A stretch of DNA of 42,614 nt from JAJZQD01 sp021847735 (GCA_027324025.1 DAHVYW010000119.1:1-42614), one strand, 5' to 3'; counted from the first letter of the stretch, positions 31,732 to 41,384 are shown. Numbers and translations are program-made. Notes: generated by a model not told the origin, from the letters alone.

Positions 31732-32375
31732 CGAAAAGGAGGAACGCGTATTCCGGTGAAATTCTCTCCGTGTTAAACGGTCTTTATCCTGAAGCGAAAA
31801 CCCAACTTAAATTTGAAACCCCTTTTCAGCTTCTGGTGGCTGTGATGTTATCGGCCCAAACCACTGACCGCCAGGTTAATGCCATCACCAAAACACTTTT
31901 TGAGAAATACACGGTTCCGCAGGACTTTGCCCGGCTGCCGGTTTCCACGCTGGAGAACGAGATTAAAAGCTGCGGTTTATATAAGAACAAGGCCAAAAAC
32001 ATCAATGAAACCAGCAAAATCCTGGTAGATAAATTTGACTCAACAGTGCCCGACAGTTTTGAGGAACTGGTAAAACTGCCCGGAGTTGGGCGGAAGACGG
32101 CTAATGTGGTTTTGGCCAATGCCTATGGCAGGGATGTCATAGCTGTCGACACCCATGTTTTCCGGGTGGCCAACAGGCTTGGCCTGGCCTCGTCAAAGAC
32201 ACCGGAAAAAACTGAGGAGGACCTAACACGGAGTATTCCTCCAGGCAGCCGCAGCAAAGCTCATCACTGGCTTATTTATCATGGGCGCCAGGTGTGCCGG
32301 GCGCAAAACCCCAAATGTCCGGAGTGTGTGCTGAGTGATTGCTGTAAATATTATCGGAGTATAAAATCAAGATAA
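31728..32375 (+). CDS. nth: Endonuclease III (DNA glycosylase/AP lyase)
   Basis: The 215-residue enzyme has the helix-hairpin-helix LPGVGRKTANVV with catalytic Lys123, the catalytic Asp141 in VDTHVFRVANR, and the 4Fe-4S loop Cys190, 197, 200 and 206. It removes oxidised pyrimidines and cleaves the abasic site. Length matches E. coli Nth. TTG start overlaps the EamA stop. Cluster and active site are intact. Confidence 0.95.
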   Translation: MTKRRNAYSGEILSVLNGLYPEAKTQLKFETPFQLLVAVMLSAQTTDRQVNAITKTLFEKYTVPQDFARLPVSTLENEIKSCGLYKNKAKNINETSKILVDKFDSTVPDSFEELVKLPGVGRKTANVVLANAYGRDVIAVDTHVFRVANRLGLASSKTPEKTEEDLTRSIPPGSRSKAHHWLIYHGRQVCRAQNPKCPECVLSDCCKYYRSIKSR

Positions 32376-32405
32376 ACCCGCAGAGGCGGGTTTATTTCAT
32401 TTTTT
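32372..32405 (+). terminator. Terminator of the EamA-nth operon
   Basis: ATAAACCCGC pairs with GCGGGTTTAT around AGAG, followed by TTCATTTTTT. Confidence 0.88.
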
Positions 32406-32470
32406 GACATCTTTTACTTTCCTCTGTAACATATTTTGTACCAGGAAACCCGCATTTCATCTCAGAAAAA

Positions 32471-32522
32471 CCGCCAGTATATCTTCAACCTGGCGGCCAG
32501 GAATATGTCTCCGGGGGCCTGG
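32471..32522. other. Paired hairpins of unknown role
   Basis: CCGCCAG/CTGGCGG and CCAGG/CCTGG form two back-to-back hairpins. They lie in a 430-nt gap (32376-32809) that otherwise holds only a terminator and a promoter. They may be part of a repeat or a leader structure. Confidence 0.4.
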
Positions 32523-32681
32523 CAGTTAAGGATTTCACTGGATGATGGAACATCCAAATATATTACGATAAGTAAATGTTACTAAAGGGGTTAGGCGGGA
32601 AGCAAATAACAAATCTTATTAATGTATGGGTACAAATTTCCTGATGTTAAAGGATATATGTGCAAAAAACGCGAATATTAG

Positions 32682-32709
32682 TTCACAATTACATAAGGAT
32701 TCATATAAT
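32682..32709 (+). promoter_or_regulatory. Promoter of galT-glgA
   Basis: TTCACA (5/6) and TATAAT are 16 nt apart, 100 nt before the galT start. Confidence 0.55.
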
Positions 32710-32809
32710 ACCATTACCCGATTTGGTTATCTAAATTCCGTCATTGAATTACCTTTGTGAATACTAGCTTAGCTGACTGACACAATTGACATTCCACGGA
32801 GGTGTTTTA

Positions 32810-33826
32810 GTGCCTGAAATCAGAAAAGACCCGGTTACCGGTAACTGTGTGATTATCGCAACAGAACGGAGCAAAAGGCCCCACGATTTTACCCGCCCCT
32901 ATGAGCTGAAAAGGTCCGAAAATTGCGTGTTCTGCTACGGAAACGAAGACAAAACGCCGCCTGAAGTCCTGGCCTGGAGACCCCAGGGGGGCGAATCCAA
33001 CAGTCCCGGCTGGACGGTCAGGGCCTTTCCTAACAAGTTTCCGGCGGTTACACCTGACGGTGACCCGGTTCCCTTTGAGGCAGGCATAAGCCAGGTCATG
33101 GCTGCCGTGGGGGCACATGAAGTAGTTGTCGACAGCCCCGACCATTTTGGTTCCCTCGGTCGGGTCTCTGACGAGCAAGCTGAACAGGTACTGCTTGCTC
33201 TGGCGGAAAGATACAAAACTCTAAGTCAAGATTCAAGGGTCAAATACATTCAGGTTTTTAAAAACAGCGGAGCCACTGCAGGGGCATCTCTTGAACATAC
33301 TCACTGGCAGATAATAACTGTTCCGGTAATGCCGGCGGCCTTTTTGGCAGAATTTGCGGGTGCAAAGCAGCACCAGGAACTTAACGGCACATGTATTTAC
33401 TGCAAAATTGCCGCCGACGAAATCGCGGGCATGGAAAGAATTGTTGAGATCACCGATGAATTTGTGGTCTGTTCCCCATATGCGTCCCGTTTTCCTTTCG
33501 AATTATGGATTCTACCCAGGAAGCATGAAGCCGACTTTGGCTGCCTTAACAAAAGCGACCTGAAGTCCTTGGGGTGCCTTGTCAGAAGGACGGTAAGGCG
33601 GCTCGAGAGGGCCTTCAATTATCCACCTTACAACCTTGTTGTTCATACTGGGCCACCGGAAAAAGGCTTTGATATATTTCACTGGCACATAGAAATATTA
33701 CCCCGGTTGTCTATTACCGCGGGATTTGAATGGGGCACCGGTATATTTATCAACCCAACTTCACCGGAAATGGCGGCTGTTACTTTACGTGAGATTGACC
33801 CTGATGTACGCCAAGACGAATCATAA
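32810..33826 (+). CDS. galT: Galactose-1-phosphate uridylyltransferase
   Basis: The 338-residue protein has the catalytic HTHWQ (163-167), with His165 as the likely nucleophile, and FHWHIEILPR near residue 288. Zinc is bound by the pairs CVFC (39-42) and CIYC (195-198). GTG at 32810 follows GGAGGTG and gives the standard MPEIRKDPVTG opening. It exchanges UMP between UDP-glucose and galactose-1-phosphate. Its place 17 nt ahead of glgA suggests that sugar-nucleotide and glycogen supply are linked. Some relatives act on other sugar or nucleotide phosphates. Confidence 0.88.
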   Translation: MPEIRKDPVTGNCVIIATERSKRPHDFTRPYELKRSENCVFCYGNEDKTPPEVLAWRPQGGESNSPGWTVRAFPNKFPAVTPDGDPVPFEAGISQVMAAVGAHEVVVDSPDHFGSLGRVSDEQAEQVLLALAERYKTLSQDSRVKYIQVFKNSGATAGASLEHTHWQIITVPVMPAAFLAEFAGAKQHQELNGTCIYCKIAADEIAGMERIVEITDEFVVCSPYASRFPFELWILPRKHEADFGCLNKSDLKSLGCLVRRTVRRLERAFNYPPYNLVVHTGPPEKGFDIFHWHIEILPRLSITAGFEWGTGIFINPTSPEMAAVTLREIDPDVRQDES

Positions 33827-33843
33827 AGGGAGGTGGTATTTTT

Positions 33844-35328
33844 ATGGATCAAGAAAAGAAGTTAAAAATCCTTTTTGTATCCTCCGAAGTATCTCCTTTT
33901 GCCAAAACGGGGGGGCTGGCCGATGTGGCAGGTTCACTGCCGCTGGCCCTGGTTGAAATGGGACATGACGTTAGGATCGCGATGCCAAAGTACAAGTTTG
34001 TGGACTGCCCAATGGAAACCAGATTTGATTTTCCGGTCCTGATTGCTGACAGAAAAGAGACTGCCATTATTCGCGAATCCCACCTTGAGGCGAAGGTGGG
34101 AGACTTTTATCAAAAAGTTCCCGTCTATTTCGTGGATAATTACCAGTATTTTGACCGGGACAGTTTATACTGCTTTTTTGACGAAGCTGAGCGTTTTGCC
34201 TTTTTCTGCAGGGCAGTCATCGAGATGCTGCCCGGGTTGGATTTTAAGCCGGATGTTATTCACTGTAACGATTGGCAAACCGGTCCCATTTCGGTCCTGC
34301 TGAAGGAGCAGTACGCAATCATCCCTTTTTACCAGAACATTGCCACCTTGTTAACGGTTCACAACCTCCATTACCAGGGGAACTACCCTAAGGATTGTCT
34401 CGAATTGCTCGGGCTGACAGAAGAATACTTTCATCCTGATAAGCTGGAGTTCTTCGGGGAAGTAAGCTATCTCAAGGCCGGTCTCGTTTACGCTGACATT
34501 ATTAACACAGTCAGTAAAACCTACGCCCAGGAAATCCAAACCCCCGAGTACGGCGAGAGGATGGATGGGCTAATGAGAAAGCGGTCCCATGACCTCTACG
34601 GGATAGTAAACGGAATCCATTACTGTGAATTTGACCCGCTGACAGATTCTTGTATCATGACAAACTTTGACCACCAATCTGTTGAAAAAAAGAAAGAAAA
34701 CAAATATGCCCTTCAGAAAACCATGCACCTGCCTGTGGGCGACATGCCTATGGTGGGACTGGTTTCCCGGTTAGTTGACCAGAAGGGCCTTGACCTCCTG
34801 GAAGAGATATTTGGCGAGTTTGTTAAAAACGATGTCCAGTTCGTTGTACTGGGTTCCGGTGACAAGAGGTACGAGAATTTCTTCAAAGACATGGCCAAAC
34901 GTCATCCCGAAAAGGTTGCCGCGTATATAGGGTTTAACGCCCCCCTGGCCCAACAGATCTATGCGGGGTGTGACATGTTCCTGATGCCTTCCAGGTTTGA
35001 ACCCTGCGGTTTAGGCCAGCTAATTAGCCTGAGATACGGCACTATCCCAATTGTCAGGGCCACGGGTGGATTGGCCGACACTGTCACCAATTACGATCCT
35101 GTAACGAAAAAGGGCAATGGTTTTGTCTTCAAAGCATATATTGCAGGGAATTTACTTAACGCCATCCAACGCGCCTTAAGTGTCTACGGAGGGGAAACCG
35201 ACCAGTGGACCGACCTGGTCAGGGGCGCCCTGCAATCTGATATTTCCTGGTCTGTCTCGGCTAAGGAATACATCAAACTGTACCATATTGCCATGAAAAA
35301 GAAAATGAAAATGATTCGCTCCGCGTAA
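33844..35328 (+). CDS. glgA: Glycogen synthase (GT5), copy 1
   Basis: The 494-residue GT-B enzyme has ADP-glucose-binding KTGGLADV (21-28), NDWQTG in the first domain, and in the second GLVSRLVDQKGLDL and PSRFEPCGLGQL. All are usual in bacterial GlgA. It elongates alpha-1,4-glucan. It is in an operon with galT. A paralog of equal length is at 39870-41354. AGGGAGG lies upstream of the ATG. Confidence 0.95.
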   Translation: MDQEKKLKILFVSSEVSPFAKTGGLADVAGSLPLALVEMGHDVRIAMPKYKFVDCPMETRFDFPVLIADRKETAIIRESHLEAKVGDFYQKVPVYFVDNYQYFDRDSLYCFFDEAERFAFFCRAVIEMLPGLDFKPDVIHCNDWQTGPISVLLKEQYAIIPFYQNIATLLTVHNLHYQGNYPKDCLELLGLTEEYFHPDKLEFFGEVSYLKAGLVYADIINTVSKTYAQEIQTPEYGERMDGLMRKRSHDLYGIVNGIHYCEFDPLTDSCIMTNFDHQSVEKKKENKYALQKTMHLPVGDMPMVGLVSRLVDQKGLDLLEEIFGEFVKNDVQFVVLGSGDKRYENFFKDMAKRHPEKVAAYIGFNAPLAQQIYAGCDMFLMPSRFEPCGLGQLISLRYGTIPIVRATGGLADTVTNYDPVTKKGNGFVFKAYIAGNLLNAIQRALSVYGGETDQWTDLVRGALQSDISWSVSAKEYIKLYHIAMKKKMKMIRSA

Positions 35329-35334
35329 AAAGGT

Positions 35335-35381
35335 AAGCTCCGGTTGACGGGATTGTATGGTTCTGCCATCCGGAGCTTTTT
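35335..35381 (+). terminator. Terminator of galT-glgA
   Basis: AAGCTCCGG pairs with CCGGAGCTT, with a 26-nt loop, followed by TTT. Confidence 0.7.
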
Positions 35382-35458
35382 AGTATAAAAAGGAATTTAA
35401 AGAAGGAATATATGGTTAGACCAAGAATCTAATTAAAAACTAGTTTGGCGGTGAAAAA

Positions 35459-35653
35459 ATGACGGAAGCAGACGGCAAAACAACCGGCAGCAGGCCTTTA
35501 CGGGATAGCAAGAAACAGTGTGCCAATTGTTTTGCCTGCAAACAGGATACCGAGCTTTGCCCTTTAAATGAAAATTACTCACCTGATGCCTATTTAAAAT
35601 GGGAGGCCGAGTACCTTAAAAGAAGGAAAGAGAATAAGACCGGTCAATCCTGA
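35459..35653 (+). CDS. Small Cys-motif protein, unknown
   Basis: The 64-residue product has CANCFACKQDTELC (21-34), four Cys and a spacing suited to a zinc or iron-sulfur site. A basic start and a charged helical end flank it. ATG follows GGCGGTG. The 3' end overlaps the convergent ttcA-like gene by ten bases. No family recognised. Confidence 0.6.
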   Translation: MTEADGKTTGSRPLRDSKKQCANCFACKQDTELCPLNENYSPDAYLKWEAEYLKRRKENKTGQS

Positions 35654-36363
35654 GCCTGCCATACACCGTTTCTCAAAGCCCCCAACAGGTTTTCCCGCAA
35701 TTTTGGGTTATACTTTTCCCAGTGTGAGATAACCTCCTTCATGTCCTGCCTTTTGGTGCATCCGTTAGCAGGGCAGGGGTTTTCAATAACCGGCAGGCCC
35801 AGCTGTCTGACGATTTCAATAATGGTTTTTTCCTCCACATATATCATTGGGCGGATAAGAGTAATATCTTTCCTGTCCAGGTATGTCTTAGGGCGGAAGG
35901 TTTTCATGCGGCTTTCGAAAGACATGCACAGGAGAAGAGTTTCCAGTGCGTCATCCAGGTGATGCCCAAGGGCTACTTTATTGCAGCCCATGTCCTTGGC
36001 CAGGTTGTGCAGTGTCCCTCGCCGAAGCTTGGCGCAAAGGGAACAGGGGTTTGATTCCCTCCTGGTCTCAAACACGATGGGGCCGATTTTGGTAGGTTCA
36101 ATGTGGTAGGGGACGTTTAGTTCCTTACAGTACCTAACAAGGGGCAAAAGGTCGCCGCCCCAGCCCATATCCAGGGTAATCGCCGTTATTTGGAAGTCAA
36201 CCGGTGAAAACTTACGCCACTCATTCATCACATACACAAGGGTGGAACTATCCTTGCCCCCTGAAAGTCCTATGGCGATATGGTCCCCTTCTTCGATAAG
36301 TTTAAAGTCTTCGTTGGCTTTTCCGATTCTTTGCCACAGTTCTTTGCGAAATATCCGTTTCAA
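35644..36363 (-). CDS. TtcA-family tRNA 2-thiolation enzyme
   Basis: The 239-residue protein has the PP-loop SGGKDS (34-39) that binds ATP, followed by Cys107 and Cys110 in CSLC and by Cys197/Cys202. This fits TtcA-type enzymes, which use an iron-sulfur cluster to put sulfur on cytidine 32 of tRNA. In clostridia several paralogs exist and some may act on other nucleosides, so no symbol is given. TTG start with AGGAGGGG seven bases upstream. Confidence 0.85.
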   Translation of the reverse strand: MKRIFRKELWQRIGKANEDFKLIEEGDHIAIGLSGGKDSSTLVYVMNEWRKFSPVDFQITAITLDMGWGGDLLPLVRYCKELNVPYHIEPTKIGPIVFETRRESNPCSLCAKLRRGTLHNLAKDMGCNKVALGHHLDDALETLLLCMSFESRMKTFRPKTYLDRKDITLIRPMIYVEEKTIIEIVRQLGLPVIENPCPANGCTKRQDMKEVISHWEKYNPKLRENLLGALRNGVWQAQD

Positions 36364-36527
36364 CTTATGCCCCTCCTAAACAACGACAAATGGACCGACT
36401 TTAAGGCAGTTATGGGAAAAAGCTATACAGTCAACTCCTCAGAGCTTATATAAAGAAGTATAAATCAAAGATGGCGTAAAATCCAGTTGAAATCTTTTTA
36501 ATACAAGCGTGATTGGAGGTGATAATT

Positions 36528-37424
36528 ATGGAATTGGTACGAGTCTGTCGCGAATTGGAGGCAGTTTTTCCCCTGAAATTTGCCCAGACGTACGAACCTT
36601 TGAGTTTCATTTTCCCGGCCGTGAACAAGGAAGCCGGGATAAATTACCGCAAAATTTACGAATCTAAGTTTTTGGACTGTTACAACGGATTAATGATTAA
36701 AGGTGCCAAAATAGTAAACAGCGCGTATTGCGTGGTGTTTCCAAACCCGGATATTTTACAAAAGCTGCTTACCCGCTGCCGTCCCGGTGATTTTATATTT
36801 ACCCACCACTGCTGCGGTTATGACGATAAACTGGGTTTCCTCCCCATCCCGGCCGAGTTGGCCGAAGAAATTAAGGTTAACCAGGTTTCCCTTTATAGTT
36901 TACATACACCCTTTGACGTAAATTGCCCGTGGTCTACTTCCGTTCAACTGGCCAAAGTAGTAGGCATTTCCGTGGAAGGTGAATTTGCTGTGGTTTTGGA
37001 CAAGCCCTCCGGGGTTTATGGTAAACCGCCGGTTGGTGACCTTACTTCCCTGGCGGGAATAGTCAGAAGGCAAATAGGGGCCGGTGAAGTTACGGTAATT
37101 ACCAACCGCAAGAACCAAAATATTAGCCGTGTCGCTGTTATTGCCGGCGGTGGCGGTTATGCCAACCTGGTAAATGACGCCCACCGTTATGAATGTGACA
37201 CTTACCTCACGGGGACTGTCGTGGAAAATATAGAGATTGAGGCTGTCCAGGATGCCAATATGCGTTTCCGGAAAAAAGCTGAGGAATTGGGCATAAACAT
37301 TATAGGCGGTGGACATTACTACACGGAAAAGGTGGCCCTGGAGGGAATGGTTGACTTTTTCGGTGGATTAGGGCTGCAGGCCGAATTTGTTCCGCAGTCC
37401 GCCCAAACGGAGGTTGCAGGATGA
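36528..37424 (+). CDS. Nif3-like dinuclear metal centre protein
   Basis: The 298-residue protein belongs to the Nif3/DUF34 family. It has metal motifs FTHHCCGYD (near 91-99), LHTPFDVNC (near 125-133) and the closing GGGHYYTEKVALEGM. The family is called GTP cyclohydrolase I type 2 in some databases on limited evidence. ATG 36528 follows GGAGGTG; the earlier frame start at 36513 lies inside that site. Its stop overlaps the DUF523 start (ATGA). Confidence 0.85.
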   Translation: MELVRVCRELEAVFPLKFAQTYEPLSFIFPAVNKEAGINYRKIYESKFLDCYNGLMIKGAKIVNSAYCVVFPNPDILQKLLTRCRPGDFIFTHHCCGYDDKLGFLPIPAELAEEIKVNQVSLYSLHTPFDVNCPWSTSVQLAKVVGISVEGEFAVVLDKPSGVYGKPPVGDLTSLAGIVRRQIGAGEVTVITNRKNQNISRVAVIAGGGGYANLVNDAHRYECDTYLTGTVVENIEIEAVQDANMRFRKKAEELGINIIGGGHYYTEKVALEGMVDFFGGLGLQAEFVPQSAQTEVAG

Positions 37425-37885
37425 TAATTGTAAGCGCCTGCCTGGCAGGAGTGAACTGTAAATACGATGGTGGAAATAACCTAAACCCCCGGATAAAAGA
37501 TATGGTCGCCCGCGGGCTCGCTCTGCCCGTTTGTCCCGAACAGTTGGGCGGGGACCCGACCCCAAGGGAACCGGTGGAATTAAGCGGCAGGTCCGGTGAA
37601 GATGTCCTTGACGGAAGGGGCAGGGCTGTTACTAATACAGGCAGGGATAAGACCGATTCTTTCATCAGGGGAGCCCACGAAGTATTGAAAATTGCCCGGC
37701 TCGTAAACGCCGAATATGCTATATTGAAGGAACGAAGCCCATCCTGTGGTTCCGGGCTGATATATGACGGTACCTTTACGGGCCGCCGGTGCAAAGGGCA
37801 TGGTGTTACCGCTGCTTTGCTGGAACGGCACGGGATAAAAGTATATTCTGAAGAAGAGGATTACCCTTTTTCTCGTCGCCCTTAA
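37421..37885 (+). CDS. DUF523 family protein
   Basis: The 154-residue protein has the family blocks VSACLAGVNCKYDGGNN (4-20), VCPEQLGG (37-44) and LKERSPSCGSGLIYDG (101-116). Conserved Cys residues suggest a metal or cofactor, but function is unknown. It is translationally coupled to the Nif3-like gene. Confidence 0.9.
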   Translation: MIIVSACLAGVNCKYDGGNNLNPRIKDMVARGLALPVCPEQLGGDPTPREPVELSGRSGEDVLDGRGRAVTNTGRDKTDSFIRGAHEVLKIARLVNAEYAILKERSPSCGSGLIYDGTFTGRRCKGHGVTAALLERHGIKVYSEEEDYPFSRRP

Positions 37886-37951
37886 TGGCGAAGAGAAAGC
37901 AGGAGGTTTGCCTTCAGCAAACTTTCCGATTATAAAATAAGGGGTTCCTGC

Positions 37952-38122
37952 TTATTTGGCCACCCCCAGTGTATTATCAATCTCCTCCAACAGGTTTGCC
38001 ACCTTCTGGCGAAGTTTATCTTGATTCTTCTCTGGTCCTTTCTTCCAAACAAAGCTGTATTTGATAGCATTAGCTTCTATCTTTGTGCCGTCCAGAAAAT
38101 ATGTCTCATGCATAATAAGCTT
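37952..38122 (-). pseudogene. IS1182-type transposase remnant
   Basis: On the minus strand the frame reads KLIMHETYFLDGTKIEAN, then KYSFVWKKGPEKNQDKLRQK and on to a stop. This is the central part of IS1182-family transposases (HETYFIDGTKIEAN type). The upstream frame hits a stop at once, and both the N-terminal and catalytic C-terminal parts are absent. About 53 codons remain. Confidence 0.8.
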
Positions 38123-38165
38123 TCTTTAAAAACTAGTTTATGCTGTTTCTGTTTTAACGGTAAAT

Positions 38166-38287
38166 GGAAGAGGCAGGTGTTTTCCGTAGAGCGAGGCTGA
38201 CGTCTGCCGATCCGCGATCCACGCAGTGGGAGCGGTTAATCGGCTGAGTTGTTGCTCGACTCGGAGGAAAACACCTGCCTCTTCCTT
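38166..38287 (+). repeat. Palindromic intergenic repeat family B, copy 2
   Basis: The ends GGAAGAGGCAGGTGTTTTCC and GGAAAACACCTGCCTCTTCC are perfectly complementary (20 bp). The core carries GAGGCTGACGTCTGCC, CGCAGTGGGAGCGG and GGCTGAGTTGTTGCTC. It is next to the IS1182 relic. Confidence 0.82.
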
Positions 38288-38310
38288 GCTAGCGTGCCAA
38301 AGCAGTGAGC

Positions 38311-38333
38311 TGCCTCTTATGAGACAGCCCCAT
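38311..38333 (-). repeat. IS1182-like terminal inverted repeat
   Basis: The minus strand reads GGGGCTGTCTCATAAGAGG, the usual end of this IS family. It lies about 190 nt from the transposase remnant, so it may be the outer end of the same relic. The opposite end was not found. Confidence 0.5.
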
Positions 38334-38351
38334 CCGGTTTTCGCAAACTTT

Positions 38352-39674
38352 TTACCTTGGCAATTTCACTTCTGTAATTATCTCGTTAAATCTGTCGACA
38401 AAGGTTACCGTACCGATGGATTTTGAGGGAAGGTCAACCCGGACCATAGCGAAGGGGTAAGAAATCCTAGGCAACTTCACGGCGTTTCGCCCAGGGTCGG
38501 AGCGGTCAAGCCAGATTCTGTAATTAATTACTTTTTGGTCTTCAGAAATTGATACCCTCGTAATTTCCACCGAATAACCCATGTACATTTTCTCACCACG
38601 GGTTGCCATAAAATACAGGCCTCCGTTGAAAGTACCGGCAACATAACTCTCCGAAATTTTATTTGTTTCCACCCATTGTTGGAGGTTAAGTGGTGCTGTT
38701 GTATAGTCCACCGGTGTCATAACAATACTGGTACCGGAGTCCGGAACCGCAGCATCTGCCAGGACTACTGTTAATTTAGCCGATTCCGAAGTAATAATCC
38801 TAATGTGGTTCCCGGCGGATAACTCGGCAATGGTTGAGGGAGCATCGTTGAAATAAATTAAACACTGTTCGGGCAGCTTAATCTGGGCCTCTTGATTTAC
38901 GCCATATACCAGTGATACCGTCGTATTTTGCAGATCGGTAGATTTGACAAAACCGGCAATTTCGTCAGCATTCACCGAGGGAATCTGTAGGGCGATATTG
39001 CTTAGAAGAATGGCGGTTTCCGCCCTTGAAATAGGCCCGTTGGGCTGGAAAGTGCCGTCCGGATACCCGTTGATTATCCGCCGTTCATAGGCAACAGTGA
39101 TATAACCCTTCATGCTTTCGCTTATTTGATTTAAATCAGAAAAGGGTAGGGTGATATCTGTTTTAGCTTTGGCCTGTTTGGTAAGTTCCAATGCTCTGAT
39201 AGCAAGCAGGGCTGCATCCTGCCTAGTCAGGGGTTGTTCACGGGAAGCCTTTTGCAGCTCATTCCAGGACATAATATTATTTCTCATGGCAGATGAAATA
39301 TATCCTACTGCCCATTCCGGAATATTGAACTGTTCATGCAAGTAGTCTGACGAGATATCAATACTGATAGGTTTACCCCATAGCATTTTGTCAAGCATAA
39401 CCACCGCTTCCAGAAAAGTCACCGGTTTCTTGGGCTTAAAAGAATTGTCATTATAACCCTTCATTACATCTTTGGCATACATTTCCGCAATTGCAGCCTC
39501 AGCCCAATTACCTTTGGCATCAGCAAAAGGAAACTCGGGGGCGGGAGCGAGAGACGCGGCAACCGGGGACGCCTGTCTTACCATAGAAACGAAAGTAAAT
39601 CCTGTAGTTAGGATAAAGGAAGCCGATAACAACAAAACTACGATAACGGTCATTAATTTAGACCTGATAATCAA
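38352..39674 (-). CDS. S-layer-homology (SLH) domain surface protein
   Basis: The 440-residue protein has a signal peptide (hydrophobic 8-30, then Ala-rich). Three SLH motifs follow: about 49-105 (FADAKGNWAEAAIAEMYAKD), 106-175 and 182-245 (INGYPDGTFQPNGPISRAE). The last 190 residues are beta-rich and unrecognised. It should bind secondary cell-wall polymers and stay at the surface. TTG start with AAAGGAGG nine bases upstream. It is divergent from glgA copy 2. Confidence 0.88.
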   Translation of the reverse strand: MIIRSKLMTVIVVLLLSASFILTTGFTFVSMVRQASPVAASLAPAPEFPFADAKGNWAEAAIAEMYAKDVMKGYNDNSFKPKKPVTFLEAVVMLDKMLWGKPISIDISSDYLHEQFNIPEWAVGYISSAMRNNIMSWNELQKASREQPLTRQDAALLAIRALELTKQAKAKTDITLPFSDLNQISESMKGYITVAYERRIINGYPDGTFQPNGPISRAETAILLSNIALQIPSVNADEIAGFVKSTDLQNTTVSLVYGVNQEAQIKLPEQCLIYFNDAPSTIAELSAGNHIRIITSESAKLTVVLADAAVPDSGTSIVMTPVDYTTAPLNLQQWVETNKISESYVAGTFNGGLYFMATRGEKMYMGYSVEITRVSISEDQKVINYRIWLDRSDPGRNAVKLPRISYPFAMVRVDLPSKSIGTVTFVDRFNEIITEVKLPR

Positions 39675-39869
39675 TTGATGAGTCCTCCTTTCACACTAAC
39701 CAATAATACCTATATTTATCGAAGCAGCGAGCGGTTTTGTGGGGGTGCAGTCCCTGTCCGGGAACGGTAAAAGAATAAAATAGACGGCTTTTCCATAACC
39801 TAAAACAGGAATTTGTCGACCATCAGAAAAACTGGCGAAGAAGACAATAATTAACGGAGGTAAAGCGAG

Positions 39870-41354
39870 ATGATGCTGGACAGAAATTTAAAGATCCTTT
39901 TGGTTTCTTCAGAAGTGGCGCCTTTCGCCAAAACAGGTGGACTTGCCGATGTAGCCGGCTCACTGCCCAAAGCTTTAACCGCTATGGGTAATGACACCAG
40001 AATAGTGCTGCCCCGGTACCGTGGTGTTGGCGATTTTCCCACCGTGACTGATTTCCCCGTTAAAATCGGAAACCGCATAGAGACGTGTGTGGTCAGGGAA
40101 TCTACAATAGAAGCCAAACTGGAGGAAGGGGGGACGAAACCGGTTCCGGTATACTTTATCGACAATTACCACTATTTTGACCGTGAAGGCATCTATTGCC
40201 ACCACGATGATGCCGAAAGGTATGCCTTTTTCTGCCAGGCCGTACTGGAAATGATTAAGCAGATTAATTTCCGTCCCAATGTCATTCATTGTAATGACTG
40301 GCAGTCGGGGCTAATACCTTTCCTGTTAAAGGAGAAACTTGCGACAGACCAGTTCTATCAGGGAATCGCCACGGTCTTCACAATTCATAACCTGATGTAC
40401 CAAGGCAATTTTCCAAAGGATTGCCTAGAGTATTTCAATGTAGGAAACGAATATTTCCAGCCCGAAAGCCTGGAATTTTATGGGCAGTTGAGTTTTATGA
40501 AAGGCGGGCTGGTGTATGCCGATGTCATAAATACCGTTAGTAAGCGGTATGCCCAGGAGATTCAGACACCGGAATTCGGACACGGGTTCGAAGGCTTGCT
40601 CCGCAAAAGGTCACAGGACCTACATGGTATCGTGAACGGAATAAACTATCACGAGTTCAATCCGAAAACGGATCCTAGGATTTTTCGCCCATATGATTCC
40701 TCCTCTGTCCAGGATAAATACGAAAATAAGTTCGGCTTGCAAAGGGAGATGGACCTGCCTGTCAAGAATGTCCCGGTAATTGGGCTAATATCCCGTCTGG
40801 TCGACCAAAAAGGTCTTGACCTCATCGAAGTGGCCTTTGACTGGCTGATGCAGCAAGAGCTGCAGTTTGTAGTCCTGGGTTCAGGAGACAAATACTACGA
40901 AGAAAAGCTAGCCAGGATGAGGGAACGATACCCGCATAAAATGGGATTATACTTAGGTTTTAACGGCATACTGGCTCAAAGAATTTATGCCGGGTCAGAC
41001 ATGTTCCTGATGCCCTCAAAATTTGAGCCCTGCGGTCTGGGCCAGTTAATTAGCCTTAGGTACGGCACAATACCGGTAGTACGGGCCACCGGCGGACTGG
41101 CAGATACCATAGTTGATTACAACGCTAATACCGATTCCGGAAACGGTTTTTCCTTTGAACCCTACGATTCCAAAGTGATGCTGGAAACAATTTCGAGAGC
41201 CCTGCAAGTATATAACCGAGAACCTGAAAAATGGCGCCGGCTGGTGGTAAATGCCATGGAACAGGATTTTTCCTGGAACAGGTCCGGTGCCGAGTACCTT
41301 GAATTATTTGATTTGGCTATAAGTAAGCACACCAAGAGTTTTCAAATCGCTTAA
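39870..41354 (+). CDS. glgA: Glycogen synthase (GT5), copy 2
   Basis: The 494-residue paralog of 33844-35328 is collinear along its length. It keeps KTGGLADV (21-28), NDWQSG, GLISRLVDQKGLDL and PSKFEPCGLGQL, so it is probably active. GGAGGTAAAG lies before the ATG. Both copies have the same size and order of motifs, suggesting an old duplication. Distinct roles, for example in different growth phases, are possible. The 195-nt gap before it shows no clear promoter. Confidence 0.93.
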   Translation: MMLDRNLKILLVSSEVAPFAKTGGLADVAGSLPKALTAMGNDTRIVLPRYRGVGDFPTVTDFPVKIGNRIETCVVRESTIEAKLEEGGTKPVPVYFIDNYHYFDREGIYCHHDDAERYAFFCQAVLEMIKQINFRPNVIHCNDWQSGLIPFLLKEKLATDQFYQGIATVFTIHNLMYQGNFPKDCLEYFNVGNEYFQPESLEFYGQLSFMKGGLVYADVINTVSKRYAQEIQTPEFGHGFEGLLRKRSQDLHGIVNGINYHEFNPKTDPRIFRPYDSSSVQDKYENKFGLQREMDLPVKNVPVIGLISRLVDQKGLDLIEVAFDWLMQQELQFVVLGSGDKYYEEKLARMRERYPHKMGLYLGFNGILAQRIYAGSDMFLMPSKFEPCGLGQLISLRYGTIPVVRATGGLADTIVDYNANTDSGNGFSFEPYDSKVMLETISRALQVYNREPEKWRRLVVNAMEQDFSWNRSGAEYLELFDLAISKHTKSFQIA

Positions 41355-41384
41355 CCTCTTTGGCTTTGGACACTATGGCGAGGA

